From assembly GCA_040954595.2 (NCBI GenBank), contig CM082594.2, positions 6,138,001 through 6,202,000 on the forward strand: a DNA stretch of 64,000 nucleotides, in the 5' to 3' direction. Positions 15,210 to 29,117 of this stretch are shown here, piece after piece. Source of the DNA: Balanoglossus misakiensis. Its lineage: Eukaryota > Hemichordata. Below the pieces are notes generated by a model that was not told where the DNA came from, made no database searches, and worked only from the letters and a program-made list of their open reading frames with translations. A program made the position numbers and the translations under genes. The stretch's first letter is position 1. Each line of letters begins with the position of its first letter.

Positions 15210-18200
15210 TTGACCAGCGCCACCAAGTGGTCATGGTTACTTGTATTGCCGACCAAAGTAAGCTTGTACACTCGGCCTAGAATTGAAGTTGCTACATGAA
15301 GGCCAGACTAGAATTCAGCTCTCAACAATACCAAAACTGACTGTACAAAAAGAACTGATAAACTTAATAAGCTCTGACTGAGTAATATTTCCCGACATGG
15401 TTTCTGTATTGCTGAAAAATGATTGTGGACTTGAGTATTTACACAAGATGAGTTGCGAGACTGCAGCTCCAACATAATAAAAAATATTTGAAATGATGTC
15501 AAAAAATATTGCCCCCTCAAGAATAACATAGTAAGATTTTGATTAAATACAAAAAGTGGAACGCTGGCATCCTCATGTGGTCACTGTGTGTCCTCTATTC
15601 TAGGAAAATCACTGTAATATCTTGGATTCATTAGTAAAACATATATCCGTACGTTTGTTTAAGGTCAAAATACATTGAAGCATCAAACTTGATTAAAACA
15701 TACAGGCTTCAATCATCTTCTTGCCGGAAAGCATGCTTTTATTTGCATCAGGGCGCAATCATTTGCGAAGACTGATCCAATATGTTTCCATGGTTTCATT
15801 TCCCCGACTCTTGATTTTCATGTATTCGCTGATTATTATTGGTTTTTACTCGAGGTCCACCACTCAGCCTGGAACGCCGGTCAATATTATTTCGAAATAT
15901 CTTTTTTCGTCTTCTTCAACGTCCACGGGCGGTGTAAAGTATATCGCAGCTGGCTGCCGATTTACGCTCAGGTTTTTAGAGTTTAATTTATTTAGTAAAG
16001 TAAAGTGTGTCTACATTTCATGCCGCGTATAGGTCAGGGACGTTGACCGGCTTGGAGTTCCTGCTTTTTTAATCCGTCAGAAGCACCGAGCCAGCTTTAA
16101 TTTTCTTGGTCGGTCTTCTGATTCAACTTGTTCTGTCTGCGCGCATGCCACGCCGATATACGCAATACAGTGATTTCTGTAAGACTCAGCTCAGATTGCT
16201 GTCACGTGACGGTAAATCGTAGCTGCGGGATTTCAGAGCCGCTAACAAAATCTCTTAGTCTGGCATTTCCTGTGCTGTGTTGACATAGAAGTGTATCGTG
16301 CAACTATAAGAGTGTGTGGCGTTACATAGTTAACAAATACTAAGGTGTAATGATAGTTGCAATATTTATGCAGGCTTCCGTTCGGTGGAGCCGAGTTTGC
16401 TCGAGTATATGTTATATTATTTATCTATACTCCATCACTATCACACTCTCCCAACATAGACACTACGTTGTCATTTACAATTACACGACCATATTTTGTA
16501 TTCATGTCTTTCACACACAGCTTCTATTTCACAGAATCATCTCCAATTTATGGTTAGGCCAAGGAGTATTTTCCCCTTTCCTGTTTTTGTCAACATACAC
16601 CAAGCGATTTTTTTCTTCTAATTACTGCTCACTGGGATTTCACAATAATTCAATTACACACCTTTTCAAGGTAATGCACTGAGAGCATTCTCAACATAGA
16701 GAATTGGCCTTAGGATCACACAGTGCACATGTTGAATATGGAGGTTTAAGCGCGCCATCACCGACAAAGCTAAGATAAAGAAATGTGGCATTTTCAGTCG
16801 AAAACTTTAACATAATCAGCAGGGAAAACGGTGAAGGACGATAGTTAGTACAGGGGAACAATATGTGTACTTTTTTTACTTTATGGCCCTGTGGTATTTA
16901 TAAATCATAATACACGTACTGCGTGTTTATTTGGGTGAATCATGGTGCTCCAGATGACTGAACGTGTCTGCATCGTGTTTTGAGAATTTCGAGAGAGAAA
17001 AAGAGCCCGGGCAATTTACAGTTGTGTAAGTAATATGGTGTGTGCATTTATCAAATATTAAACACAGCATGACGATGCTTTGTCGTGGTTATGTCAAATG
17101 CACGTAGTGTGACCAATGGAAACAGACTCTAGTGGAAAACAAGCAGTTTCATATGTTCATGTAACCAGTGTGGACTTTAGTCCAGTAATAACAGTGCGCA
17201 GGCTGCATGTTGTTGGCAACAGAGTTGTTGGCACCGAAGGCGACAGACAGTCTGATCAACAAACAAGTTAAAAGCCCGATTTATAGCAACGCTTCAAGAT
17301 GATCGAGCGATTTCATTTTAGTTGTGGCAAAGAGGCTCTCGTTTACTTAAAGCAATCGTTGCGGCCGGGAGGCATATAATAGACTCAGTTTCGATTCAAC
17401 AACGTCGCCCATTACACCATCCTCCCTCTCCACATTTTTAATCGTACATTAGATCGTCCCGGTACACGTACATACTCAGACGATTAACAACTTATTTAAC
17501 ACAATCTGCATAATATCAGACACTACACCGTCGTATAGGACCCACAGTCCAACACCACCACTGCCACGGCTGCTAGGAGACTAAGATTGGTGATAAACAC
17601 ACATATGAGTAATTATGGTCGATGCGCCAAGTGTTGGACTCGACGACTCACTCTCACGAGCATTGAAACAACGTCACGATGTAGAAATGTATAATAATGT
17701 ATTTATCAGTCCAATTCGATATGCGGTAATCAATTCAAGTTCTGGCGACCGCTAATAATGGGAAACTGCAACAATCAGGACCATATGCTTTAAATTGAAA
17801 CAAACATACAACGTAAACAATCTTGCTTGATGCATGAATTACCCTTAGACTGAAAAAGCTGTGGATTAAAGCGCCATCATCTGGCTGTAACATTTCCTTG
17901 ACTTGTCTTGTTTTGATGAAGTCTGTCACTTTCCGAGAAAAACGACTACAGGTGGGCTGTTTGATAAGTTCTTTGAATATTTAAATAGCCATTCAGACGT
18001 AATGAGATTGATTAATATCACCTGTCCATCACCTATCAAAAGAACGACACTTCAAACGCGTCTCACTATATTCAGATTAACCTTATCGTTTCTGTCTCAC
18101 TTAATTGTTTTTATTTTCTTGAGGCATTTGATGCTTATCAAAAGAACTAAGAAATATAAAGTAAATATTACGCCTCGATTCCGACCTGTTTATTCTGTCT

Positions 18201-21200
18201 GGCGCGAATCGCGCACAGGGACCAAAATCAATTTCTCGATTTATGTTTAAATTAAAATTCCACAAAGCTACTGGAAATTGTTGTGCAGAAACCCATACGC
18301 TGAAGCGAACTGCACCTTTACAATCGATAGCGCTGTGTTGTCATGCATAACGTCGTTTTAATTCATGCACATATGGCGGAAGTGGAGTGATATTAAAAGC
18401 TGGGGTCCCCAAACGTCAATCATATCTTTTGATCGCAGACACCCCACCATTAAGAAAATTGCACTTGTTACAGAGGATCTCAGACCGACTAAACTGCCAT
18501 CATTACGGCGGTTGGAACAAGACGGGTATTGTGTAAGACAGATACGAGATCGAGAAACTGACAGCTATGATGAAGACGTGTCGATTATTTAGATTGATAA
18601 ATGATTAAAGAAACAGCTTCTAAATGAGAACTTTCAATAGCTTTACAGCAATGTACGCACCATAATGTTACGCAAATGGCAGCAAACACAGTTGACAGTG
18701 GAGTCAATCTGACATATCAGGTCAACTGTATATTTCGCGAGTATAACAGGGGCTTTATTTGTTTTCACACGTCTACGACAATGCCAGATGGAGCAATTAA
18801 CTTCTGTACAGAGAAGTGAGATACATGTATGTTGCTTGTGGTGTTTTTAACTGTCGCTTAAGTTTCATTTCAAGTCAAATTTCTAACAGGACTACTATCC
18901 ATGTACAAACTCTGCCACGGTCAGTGACCGTGTGTCAGGGAAACACTACGACAATTAACCTCTTTCGACTTTATGGATGACCTGACATCCTGTTTTCCTT
19001 CATGCTATGTGCTCTTTCACCCCAAAAGATTTATTATCCTTCGGTCGTGAACAATGGAAACATTTGAAATGGCATAAAGTTGCAATTAAGTACCTACGCT
19101 GAAGAGAACGACCTATTTTGTGAAGAAACACCTAAGAACCAGCTAGGTGTCAGGTCACAGATGTAAAGAGACAAGACTTGTTTGTAATATGAAGTTTACC
19201 AACAATTTCCTTTGCAAAGTTTGTTCAAAGTCTGAGACAAAGTGGACTGCCGTGTTATTAAATTTTCAAAGTTACTGAATCTTCAAAGCAAACGTGTTTC
19301 CGAGTCACTCAATGAGTACATTAAGGTAGGTACACGTAGGTAAGTAAGCACTTAATTTTAAGCAAGTAAGGATGTCGAACTGACGACAATCTAATCACAT
19401 TCAGATCCCCCATGGACGTATAGCACCCTTAATAGTGGTTCGGGTAGATATATGATTTCCCTCGAACAAATCAATGCAGAAAACTTAATACAACCCCTCC
19501 CCGGGTAAAACAAAATCGAGCCTCTCATTAGCGACATGGATGGGTTCAGTTTTGTCATGGTTAGATACATATGCCCTACTCCCTTGCTGGCAGTGTCCGT
19601 AATGAGAACGTGAGCAATGACATGGGAACTGCTCCGTTTTATGTTACAAATTGTTCTCCGGGTGGCCTGGTTGAGCTATTACGCACGTCTGTCATACAAA
19701 ACTTTGGATGCTTTCTGGTCATTTGTAGTTAACTGTGATCGCAAGACCGTGATCACACGCGCCGACTTTTCCCTTCTTGCAGAAAGAAAATCAACCGCTA
19801 TCTCTTTCAATTACCCGAACTGCATGATTGTGCATTTGCTCTTAGCACTTTGCTGAAATTTCTGCCATCCGCACGTGAACGAACTGCTGAGTATGTTTAC
19901 GGATGATCGCCCTTGAAACAGTGGGAAGGGATGGACCCCAAGGATGGTCGCATATATGAGAGACGCGCCTTTCAAGTTTGACATGCAATATCACTTATTT
20001 TAAGGATAGCATAAAATAAAGAGAGGATGCATTTGGTTCAATCGCTTGAATTATTTCAACTACTGCTCTGATTTCTTCCCTGGACAGAATCTTTCATTTA
20101 TGCGATACGCAAGTCTGCATCTACGATTATTCCTAAAGGAAGCAAGTGGCCGTGTATATACATTACAAACTCAGGTCTCATATTCAGTCAGTGAACCCCG
20201 ACGTTTATGCCTTGAAACAAACAATAAGAACTTTGGTTGCATTCTTTTCAGCCATCACATGTCACAAACTCCGCCCTCAGTCGGTGTTGACGTCGACTAC
20301 GCCACGTTCGCACTCAAGTAAATAAAGCCGGTCAAGTTGCATTCTACAGTAACAGTGTGAAAGCTGTGCTCCGAATCGAATAGCCTCGTTATGAAATTCT
20401 CTCTTGAGGCACTCTTAAAGAAAGCAACGCACGTGTCAAGTACATGTAAATTTTCCAGCAGACGACCGATTCAAGTTCGACAAACCGAAAGAATGAGACA
20501 ACACGATTGGACTCGAGTCAGTAGAGATTGGCGAGGGAAGCTCGGAGACGTAGTCAAGAAGCCATATTTAAGGAGTCACCTGGGGCGAGACGTCTACTTC
20601 AAACCTAATAATTTTTCAATTTGCCAGATTTTTTGTTTGACTTAGCTCGAGATGTCTGCGCGCGTCTTGAAGCATCCGGGCAGCTTGCAATTGCTTTGTT
20701 GAATTCTCGCATTCAACGCGAAATCAGGCCGAGTGATGATGGTGTGACCCACGGCTACAGCGGTGCCGCGCTATTTTCCCACTCATACCCTTTGTCTTGC
20801 TCTCTGAGCGAAGCAGACTACAACCACATATCTGACAAAATTAGTCCGTCTAATCCAATGTCGAAGAACTTTTCAAAGGCGAATACACGCAGGTAGCCTG
20901 AGGAGCGATCCTGCGATATACCTGTTCTGCACTGTACGGTGGTACTGACTCTGAAACGGTTTTATTGGAATGACGTTGATGAGAGCGCGACGCCCACAGG
21001 TTTAATGGTAGATAAGCATTTCGAAAAAAAAACCTGTAGCCGATGGACGGATAAGGTCTACCCGGAGAAAATTCAAATATACCTGAAATCGACAATTTTT
21101 TTCAAAGTTGTGAAATAATTCACTGAGACATGTACATCATGGTAACGTACGAAATGAACATCTATTCGCGTTGCAGTAAAGTAAAATACATATGACGCGT

Positions 21201-21585
21201 ACGCAAGATTAAGATTGGCTATTATTTTGAGGATATTGATCAATTTTGTTTCATACCATACGACATGTTAGAGCGAAAAGATGCAAATCTTTTGTGGTCT
21301 CGTGATCATTCTTCGTGCAATATAAAGAATGCGCACTGTATTCTAATTCTGTTATTTCACTGTGTCAGATAATACAAACGACAATTGCCCCTCAAGACGC
21401 TCACAACATTCTGTGAATCATAGAGACAAAATTACACCCCCTAAGATACTGAGTGCATTCTAAATTGTTGATTGTAATGTTGATTTAAATTCTTTTTTAC
21501 CCTGTCGTATGCACGACACTCTTGCTGACCTTCGCAAGCATCAAATGGAGATTTCAGTCGGTGTTATGTCCAAGCCATCAGGTTA

Positions 21586-21611
21586 ACGCTGTTTGTTTCC
21601 ACGAACAGCGT
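21586..21611 (+). other. Hairpin with a 10-bp stem
   Basis: ACGCTGTTTG pairs with CGAACAGCGT across the loop TTTCCA (one G-T wobble). AATAAA lies at 21625-21630, 13 bases further on. It does not match the histone 3' stem-loop consensus and no coding region precedes it, so no role is assigned. Confidence 0.5.
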
Positions 21612-24263
21612 CTCGCCGGACGGCAATAAAAAAAGTGTGAAAGATGGAGTCATTCGGACAAGGCCCCCTCAGGGCACAACACTGTCGGTCACTCTGGATG
21701 TAAGTAAAATTAACCCGTCGCGGTATAATCGATTGTGATCAAGACGAGAGGCTGTACCGCAGCCAGAATGCCCTTGGAGAAATCACAACGGCCGGTTGTA
21801 CGTCTCCAAGTCCCCGGGAGAGGTTTTATCCTTGAGCGAAACACACGAAGTTGCCGCTGCAATGTGGAGTCCATAAAGTTAACGTGCCTTTTATTTCCAC
21901 CTATTACCACTAAACAATACTATGAATTTATGGCGTCTGGCCATTTAACAGTTAACGACCAATTTCACTTGATTTTTTACGTTCCGCGTGGAAAATTTAT
22001 CGTTCAGGTGTCCAAAGTGTGGCGTGGCCACTTAAGCAAGAATTAAGGCATTACCCACATATGGCTAGGTAACGGACGTTGTTGAAAAAGCGTGGAACGC
22101 ACGTAACTATCTTGAAGGTAGAGGGGTATGCGCTGTCAAATATATGTGAATGCACCCTTGATGTAAATTTGCCCATTTCTGTTCCAGGTAGCGGAGACGA
22201 CTACGCTGCTAGCGCCCGACGAATCACCCATTTTGAATTAATGTAACGACCAAAAAATTCCACCTGAACGACAGGTAAATAAACCTGGGTGCTATTATCC
22301 ATGGTGAGTTTTATAGGCTGGGCGGCAGAGAATAACACAAACGCCTCTTTTCGTCCTATTATTTACATATGATGGTTTGACCGGTGCTCGTTAGTCTTCT
22401 CGGGTTCTCGCGAATGAATACCCGTCTTAGTTTGATCCTGTTCTTCTAGTAGCTGTGAGTTTGAAAGATTTATAATGATTTTCATTTCAAGGTTGCACCA
22501 TCTCTCAACCCTTGCGCTGCTGATCAAATCCGCCACAAGTCTTCTCAGCGAATACTTCAGCCGTGTCATATCTGTTCAATATTAAGCTGCAGACAATAAA
22601 GCATCAACATGGCCGGCGTTTGTTTGAGCTGGAGCGGACAGGTGTCAATGTTTCTGGAGTGGATGGAATTACAGTAAATCACCCCCACTCTGTGCTAATC
22701 CGCAACCTGGTTATTCTTTTCACTTGGACAACTCAAGGTGGGCGACTAGTATCATCGCACAGACGATCTGGCTTTCCCGCCGCACAGTAAAACAATACTA
22801 ATCCCATCAGGGAAAAAAATCTAATATCTGCCAGGGTCGGCTGTTATGAACATCTCATTCTTCAAGGGGATTCTTTGGGGTGCTGATCTTTCTGAAAAGA
22901 CTTCGTGATGCCAATGGCTTTACTGGAGTTAAGCCTGAATGCTTTTGGCAACAATTAATTGATAGTGGATGCTATCAGTGAAGCCACCTGATGGTACCTA
23001 AAAGTTTGAGCTTTTGTTGACCTTTAAAAGCGATGAATATTAGTAACCATATATATCAAACACCTTAATAATCAAAGAGTTTAGTTTCATTGAAATTGCC
23101 ATCTGTAAGTACTAAAAATGATACCGTTTCTGCTAAGGTACAAAGCTTCCACACAGGAAAAGTTGGACAATTGACAAGTTATACAACCCATAATGCTTGG
23201 ACCAGTAAGAAGAAATCAAACGTGTAATGCACAATGTTAAATTTATCGATTGACAACTGACTGTATGGCAGCAATTTAACCGCACACAAGATGTTAACAT
23301 ACAGTTAGTTTTACTAACTGGCCACAACTTCTGGCAAACAAACCTTTTTCATACCTTAAACGACATTATAGTTGTATTCAGGCGGCACTAACACGACAAT
23401 CAAAGTAAATGCGTTCTCTAAATGAACGCCAGACCAAAGAAACAGATAATTTAGTGTCGATTCGGTCCAGTTGATCCAAGGGACAATAAATGTCGACAAA
23501 ATTTATCATAGACAGTCGACACCGAAATAGAGTGACCTGCGCTACATGCATTTCCATCTACTGCCTATCGTAAAGTGTCATTTGTTCGACAGCATTTCCT
23601 AGTTTCATTCGTGGACACAGTTCTAACCAACAGTTGATAGCCCTGCTTAAAAGCTGTGAGCAAAGTTGAGTACTTTGTGCTACAGTGTAGAATTCTTGTA
23701 CGTTCCTTGTAGCGTGAAAAGTGTCCCACCAGGTAATGCGTTGAGTTCGGTCCCGCCCTTTTAACTCGTCGATGGGTAGGAAGGCAAACAATGCGCGATG
23801 TTATCGTCATGCCACAAGTGACTCGGAAGTCAATAAAGTCAGATTCTTGCGCCATGATGTGAGAGTTTAGGTTCAGCTAATGTGATTTTAAGTGTGTGAA
23901 ACTCACTTCAGTATCGCAAATAAAGCGCCTTGTCCAATACTGCACTAGTCTTATACTTTTTTTCAGGTGGCTCTGTATGTTCTGCAGTGCACACACAAAA
24001 TGCTGTAAATCTGGGTCGCGGGAACCCCAAGAGATCAAACACATGTCAGGTTTTTCAGATGTCGGTGTAATTCCTTGTACATTTGGAGATACTCCCACTG
24101 GGATCAAATGACAGTAATTAGTTCTGTCGCTTGTTACTGTGGCCGCCACAACATGAAAGTGAATACACTCCTGTCCCACTGTTTCATCAAATTGCATTTT
24201 CCTCTTCACGATAAATGTTCTTTTAGTGTTTGCGACTTTATATGAACTCTGAAGGAGACATCA

Positions 24264-24428
24264 CCTCAATATGTAAAACTAAACCCAAATGTAAAAGCAT
24301 GCACTTAACCCACTATGTAATACTAACCCATTGCCAACATATCATAATACTTTACCCAATATGTAATGCTAACTAATTCAATATGTAATACTAACCAAAC
24401 ATGAACACTTAACTCAATTTGTATAATA
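24264..24428. repeat. Degenerate minisatellite, consensus near CAATATGTAATACTAACC
   Basis: Roughly eight imperfect copies of an 18-20 base unit follow each other. Clear copies include CTCAATATGTAAAACTAAAC, CACTATGTAATACTAACC, CCAATATGTAATGCTAACT and CAATATGTAATACTAACC. Drift and small gaps show it is old. It lies between anonymous flanks and encodes nothing recognisable. Confidence 0.7.
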
Positions 24429-27400
24429 AATGGAGGGGGAATATAATGCTCTATTCAGTCTCATCAATCCCTAAGGGGAATGGTCGTCTTTACCTGCTAC
24501 ATTTATGCTCAAAATAGCATATTTGTGGTGACGTGTGTGTGTTATTCGGTGACATGGAATCTGGTGTGCTGGTGCCAGGTAATTGTCTTAACCTGCCACT
24601 GACCTTTCAAATAAGCCTTTATGCCATAAGCAGGACATGATAGACACACAGTCAGAGCAAAGTCAATCGCCCCAATTTACACAGAATCTGGGATGAACCA
24701 ATCACCGGTTGTTCAAACTACGAGATCATTGAGTCGTTTACCTGTCTAGGTTTATCAGGTCACGGTCAAGCAGAAATATATACTATCTGACGTATCACAA
24801 TACCTTTGGCAAATGTGCCAAGAATGAAAGGGGAGTATGCCTCTGTGAACATTAAAAATCGACCATTGATGCCGCGGCCCTTTGAAGCGTCCATGTGGAC
24901 GATAATTGACGTTATCGACGAATGTGCGTCTTCCCAGAGATTATAAGAAATTGACGGTATTTCTAACGGCAAGAAAACGCTTAGGTTATTAGGTGGTGCA
25001 GCGTCCCGTGCACTGAATATGAAAATGGGATGCACGCATGCGCCGGCAAAGGGCAATTTACTTGAGTAATTTTGCTATGTACGCTGCTAACAGAGTACAC
25101 AGCATTTCTGTCATGTTCCTGTAATTGCAGGTGCTTTGTTGGTCGCCCAAACTTGCGATCATAATCTTGCCGTCAGCTACAGCGTTGCTGCGAAATAGGA
25201 TGGAGTTCTGTTGTGTTTTTTTGCAATTTGCAGACTGTCTTTTCATCAGGCCTGTGGGTCCCGCAAAAGCTAGTCACCGCGCAGTTTGATAAACGAAATC
25301 ACCTGAGGTCGGGAGTTCAGGTTAAAAATAATGACGCCACAATATGCTCGCAACAGTGGCGCTGCTTTACGCTATGTGCTTCATTTAATAAGCGATTGGG
25401 TGTCGCTTTAATGGAAACCAAATTGAGTCTGAATAAAAATGAAAGCAAACGTTGCCATATGCTATAGCCTTCGAGATCAAGTGAGGCCATGGCAATATGA
25501 TTCTATGTTTCGGTCCCGCCAATCAGATTTTAGATGTGTCTTGATGTAAATGTGTTTAAATACAAAATTGGCATTTCCTGTATCAACTTACTGTGATGCT
25601 ATATATACCTCTAGTACTTCATTGAACAACCTTGCAAACTGACATCTTGAAGTGAACAATAGGCACGAATATTGTACCAAGAGGTACAATAATCAAATTT
25701 ACGAACCACAGTGATAAACATTCCTGTTAACCTTGAAAGTGTATTTCCCTCGGTGTGTAGTACTGTTTTTTAATAACTATAAAGAGTAATGCCAGTGGTG
25801 GTTTTTCCCCCATCACGTTCTTGTTGGTTTACACACGTTTGCATCAGCCAGAAATCACATGTACAACATTCAAAGAGTCAATATTTCGCCGTTTCTTTCA
25901 TATTAAGCGATAATAACTTAGGGATTTGACTTGAAGTATAAGAAAAAAAATGCGTAAACGCTTTGTTGAGATGCATCTTTGTCACGATCGGGAATATGGC
26001 TACGTGATACAGACAAAGGCGAGTATGAATTAACTCGGAGAGGTGTTCTCATCCCTAAGCGTGCTACTACTTCATATACCTGATGCGACGAGTTTGGCGA
26101 CTAGCGCATTTTATTCCAGGGTACGCGTCTTAAATTGCATTCAACGGCACCTGGGGTGTTCTGCCTTTACTGGAAGATCTTACACACCTCAGTGTGTTTC
26201 AACACCCTCTTTGGGCAACATTGCAGATGTAGTTGACCCGAAAACAAGCAAACCAGTAGATGTAATGTTCGATATATTCGATGCATTCAAGCGTGAGTTT
26301 TTTTGTTTCCAAGGGGAATAACGAGACTCCCAAGTTTTTCCAAATGCTGAAGGTCCACTGGCTAAACAAGTAGAAGTACAGGAGATAAATTAAAGATATT
26401 GGTCATACTGAAAATATCTATTATATACCGTGATGAGAATAGAGGAAAAAAATGGATGGGATCCCTATACATGCAGTGTGACAGAACTTTTAAATATGAT
26501 AAACATGATCACACTTATGTCAGCCAGCAGTGGCCATTGTGCCCACACTGCAATGAAATAACTCTCAGTTTGACTCCCTAGCATGCAGTTATAACAAGGA
26601 GGCTACATCTCTGCAGCTATGGATACGACCATAGAAGCATACCGGTATCTTCTCAGGCTGTGAGTGATGTTGGCACTTACAGATCATAGGTAAACACTGC
26701 GTCATACTGAACGCGTGATCGAATATCACATGCAATTGAATGGTTAAAAGTCTCGTCATAACCGAGACTACATGTATTCCAAACAGCGCACCAGTAACAC
26801 ACGATCCGGATTCCTAAAATCGACCAACGGAAAGGTACTCCTGATTCAAAGCTTCGCGACATGAAACATAAGTAGTCTGCGATTATATCCATATTTTTAA
26901 GCATCCGACACTGGATATCAGCGATGATTGGAATGTATGGATTACTCTATTCTCGGAAAATGGTCGTGGAAATAACACTAGTACAATGACCTTTATCCTG
27001 CACATGAGAAACCTATACCTGCACCAGAGATTGTGAATCAACTCAGATGGGGAAAATAACATTTCATTTGGCACAGTTTGGTATACGGATGCAATCATAT
27101 AATTATAGAATTTTTATGACCAGTTGTCATTAAAATTCCTGTCACTACGCCGGGGAAAATAAATAAATACTGCGTATCTGTGGCAACCGATTTATTTCAC
27201 ATTTATCTCATATGAGTGTCATGGGACTAAGAGTAGAAGAGTCCTGGAGTGGACCGGGTGCCAGAATAAAATATAATACTTCCGTGGCTTTTAAGGACTT
27301 TATTTATATTGTCCTTGTCGCGGTTACTGTTTTCGTACACTTAGCTTAAAAGCTCAATAGTTATGTTGATATAGCAACGCATACATGAACTTTTTTCTCT

Positions 27401-28215
27401 TTCCATTATTGCCGTGTGTTATACATTCAATTGCAAAGGTTGTGCATTATTTTATCATCATCAGGCTTCGTTGTTGTCCAAATAACCGGAAAATATGACA
27501 TTTCTGTACCTGTTATTTATGTTATAACTTACACACTTAAACTATATCACAATTTGTTGTACTCTGTCATTTTGTCGTCTCACCATAGCACGGAGTCGAC
27601 ACTTGTGGACAGGACAGAGACTGCGCACCACTCCCATCTGGATTAATCAACATCACTCGACGAAACGTCGGCAATGAGCCGAGTGTTAAACGAAAGAGAA
27701 TACCTCAATCAATTTCGCTCAGACTGGGAGATCAGCTTACTGTAGATCCGAAGATTTGAATTGGCCATTTAATTTCTTTAAGTGTGACCGGCATTAACTG
27801 TCCAATATTTGTGCTCATGAGGGGTACCACACATAGTTGATAACAATAAAGCTAGTAAGATAACTTGGCAATAGATGATGGAATATAAGAATTTTTCCAG
27901 ATCTCAATACAAATCTGCTTCTAATCAGAAAGTGATAGCACTTAGTTCAAAGCCATCTATGGTTTCCTGTACGCGATTCGTTATAGCAGATAATTTTCTA
28001 AGTGGGTGGCGTCTTAATGGCTGTATACCAGCTGAGCCTTCTCATGCCAAAATGGCGCTATTCCACTTGATTCACGAAATATTCCAAAACCAAGTTGTTT
28101 TTTTTCTTGTTGCTGTGGTTCAACATGTATGTTTGATGTATAAACTTTCGCCTGACAAAGACTATATGTATGCCATTTCTGTGCTCAAATATATTCACAA
28201 TTTTATGGCAGCATA
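24429..28215. other. Anonymous DNA, no gene recognised
   Basis: There are short unassigned frames only. A compact palindromic cluster at 27654-27685 (CACTCG, CGACGAAACGTCG, CGAGTG) is treated in the findings. A TACATGTA word lies near 26770. Confidence 0.5.
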
Positions 28216-28275
28216 AATACATACACATACATACACTCATACACATACACATACACATACATACATACATACATA
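28216..28275. repeat. (ACAT)n microsatellite, interrupted
   Basis: About 60 bases of ATAC/ACAC tetranucleotides with small interruptions (ACTCATAC, repeated CACATA). Confidence 0.9.
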
Positions 28276-29109
28276 TTATGTAAGTGCATATCCATGTTTC
28301 GGGAAAGGTTAAGAGAATCCGCATTAGGTAGTCAATGTCATTGCAGCAGACGTGCATGCTCGACTTTACGTCCACATGTTGTGTTTCCGTCTCAACTGCG
28401 ATACTTTATATCAGCTTTTAATCGGAGTGTCTGCAATTCTTGTGCCTTGGCGGCACTTTGCGTCATACTGTCTTGCTGTCTCGCTGAGGGTGAGTGAGAC
28501 CTTTTGCGGAACACACTCGACAATGGGGAAGAGCTGGAAAACGCCACTCCCCCGAATAATGAAACTCTATACGTCGCAGTGATGAAAGTAGCGAGGAAAG
28601 TAGAAATTGATGCGTTTCTCAGAAATACAAGCCATTCACAAAATTCTGGCAATGAGACATTCCAGTATCCAACTTTATCAAAAAGGAGACATAACCAGCA
28701 TGAATAACTGTGACTCCGAGTTTGTAATCAGAATCAAATTAGGCTCTACATGTGATTTCCTGAGTTGCCAAGTCCTTTGACTAAATATGATTCGCCACTT
28801 TTAGAATATTCTCTGTTGATACAAAACGTGATGAAGTTGGCATTTCAATCATACTGGTGAACATTCGTTTAATGATACTTAATTGGTGGTGTTTTACTAC
28901 AGATGGCATTTAAACTTAATTCTAAATTACCCTTGAAAAATGTCGTTGACTTTTCGGTCTGAAGAACAGGTTGCATTCAAGGCAGCCAGTACATTGTACG
29001 TACCGAGTCTGCGAATTATCGATTCTTTTCCTACATCGAAAGACGGTGTTTGCGGCAGTATGGGGTAAACGGTGTGTGTTTTGTGTCAGTGATTACATAT
29101 GCGCATATA

Positions 29110-29117
29110 TGACGTCA
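29110..29117. promoter_or_regulatory. Perfect CRE palindrome TGACGTCA
   Basis: This is the full CREB/ATF consensus. It is the first of three in 1.9 kb. No adjacent gene is recognised, so a regulatory role is only a possibility. Confidence 0.3.

Larger units (their letters stand above)
6171..24263. other. Anonymous DNA, no gene recognised
   Basis: The longest open frames, 9057-9464 (plus, 135 codons), 12165-12566 (minus, 133) and 11326-11682 (minus, 118), match no family known to me and are near the length chance gives. From about 13.7 to 15.3 kb there is no ATG frame of 60 codons on either strand. Possible retroelement-like wording at 8763-8812 is described in the findings. Confidence 0.5.

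Noticed and set aside
27740-27752. CTGTAGATCCGAA, a 13-base match to the core of microRNA miR-10/100
   Set aside because: The following bases differ from the microRNA and no complementary arm lies within 80 bases on either side, so no precursor hairpin forms.
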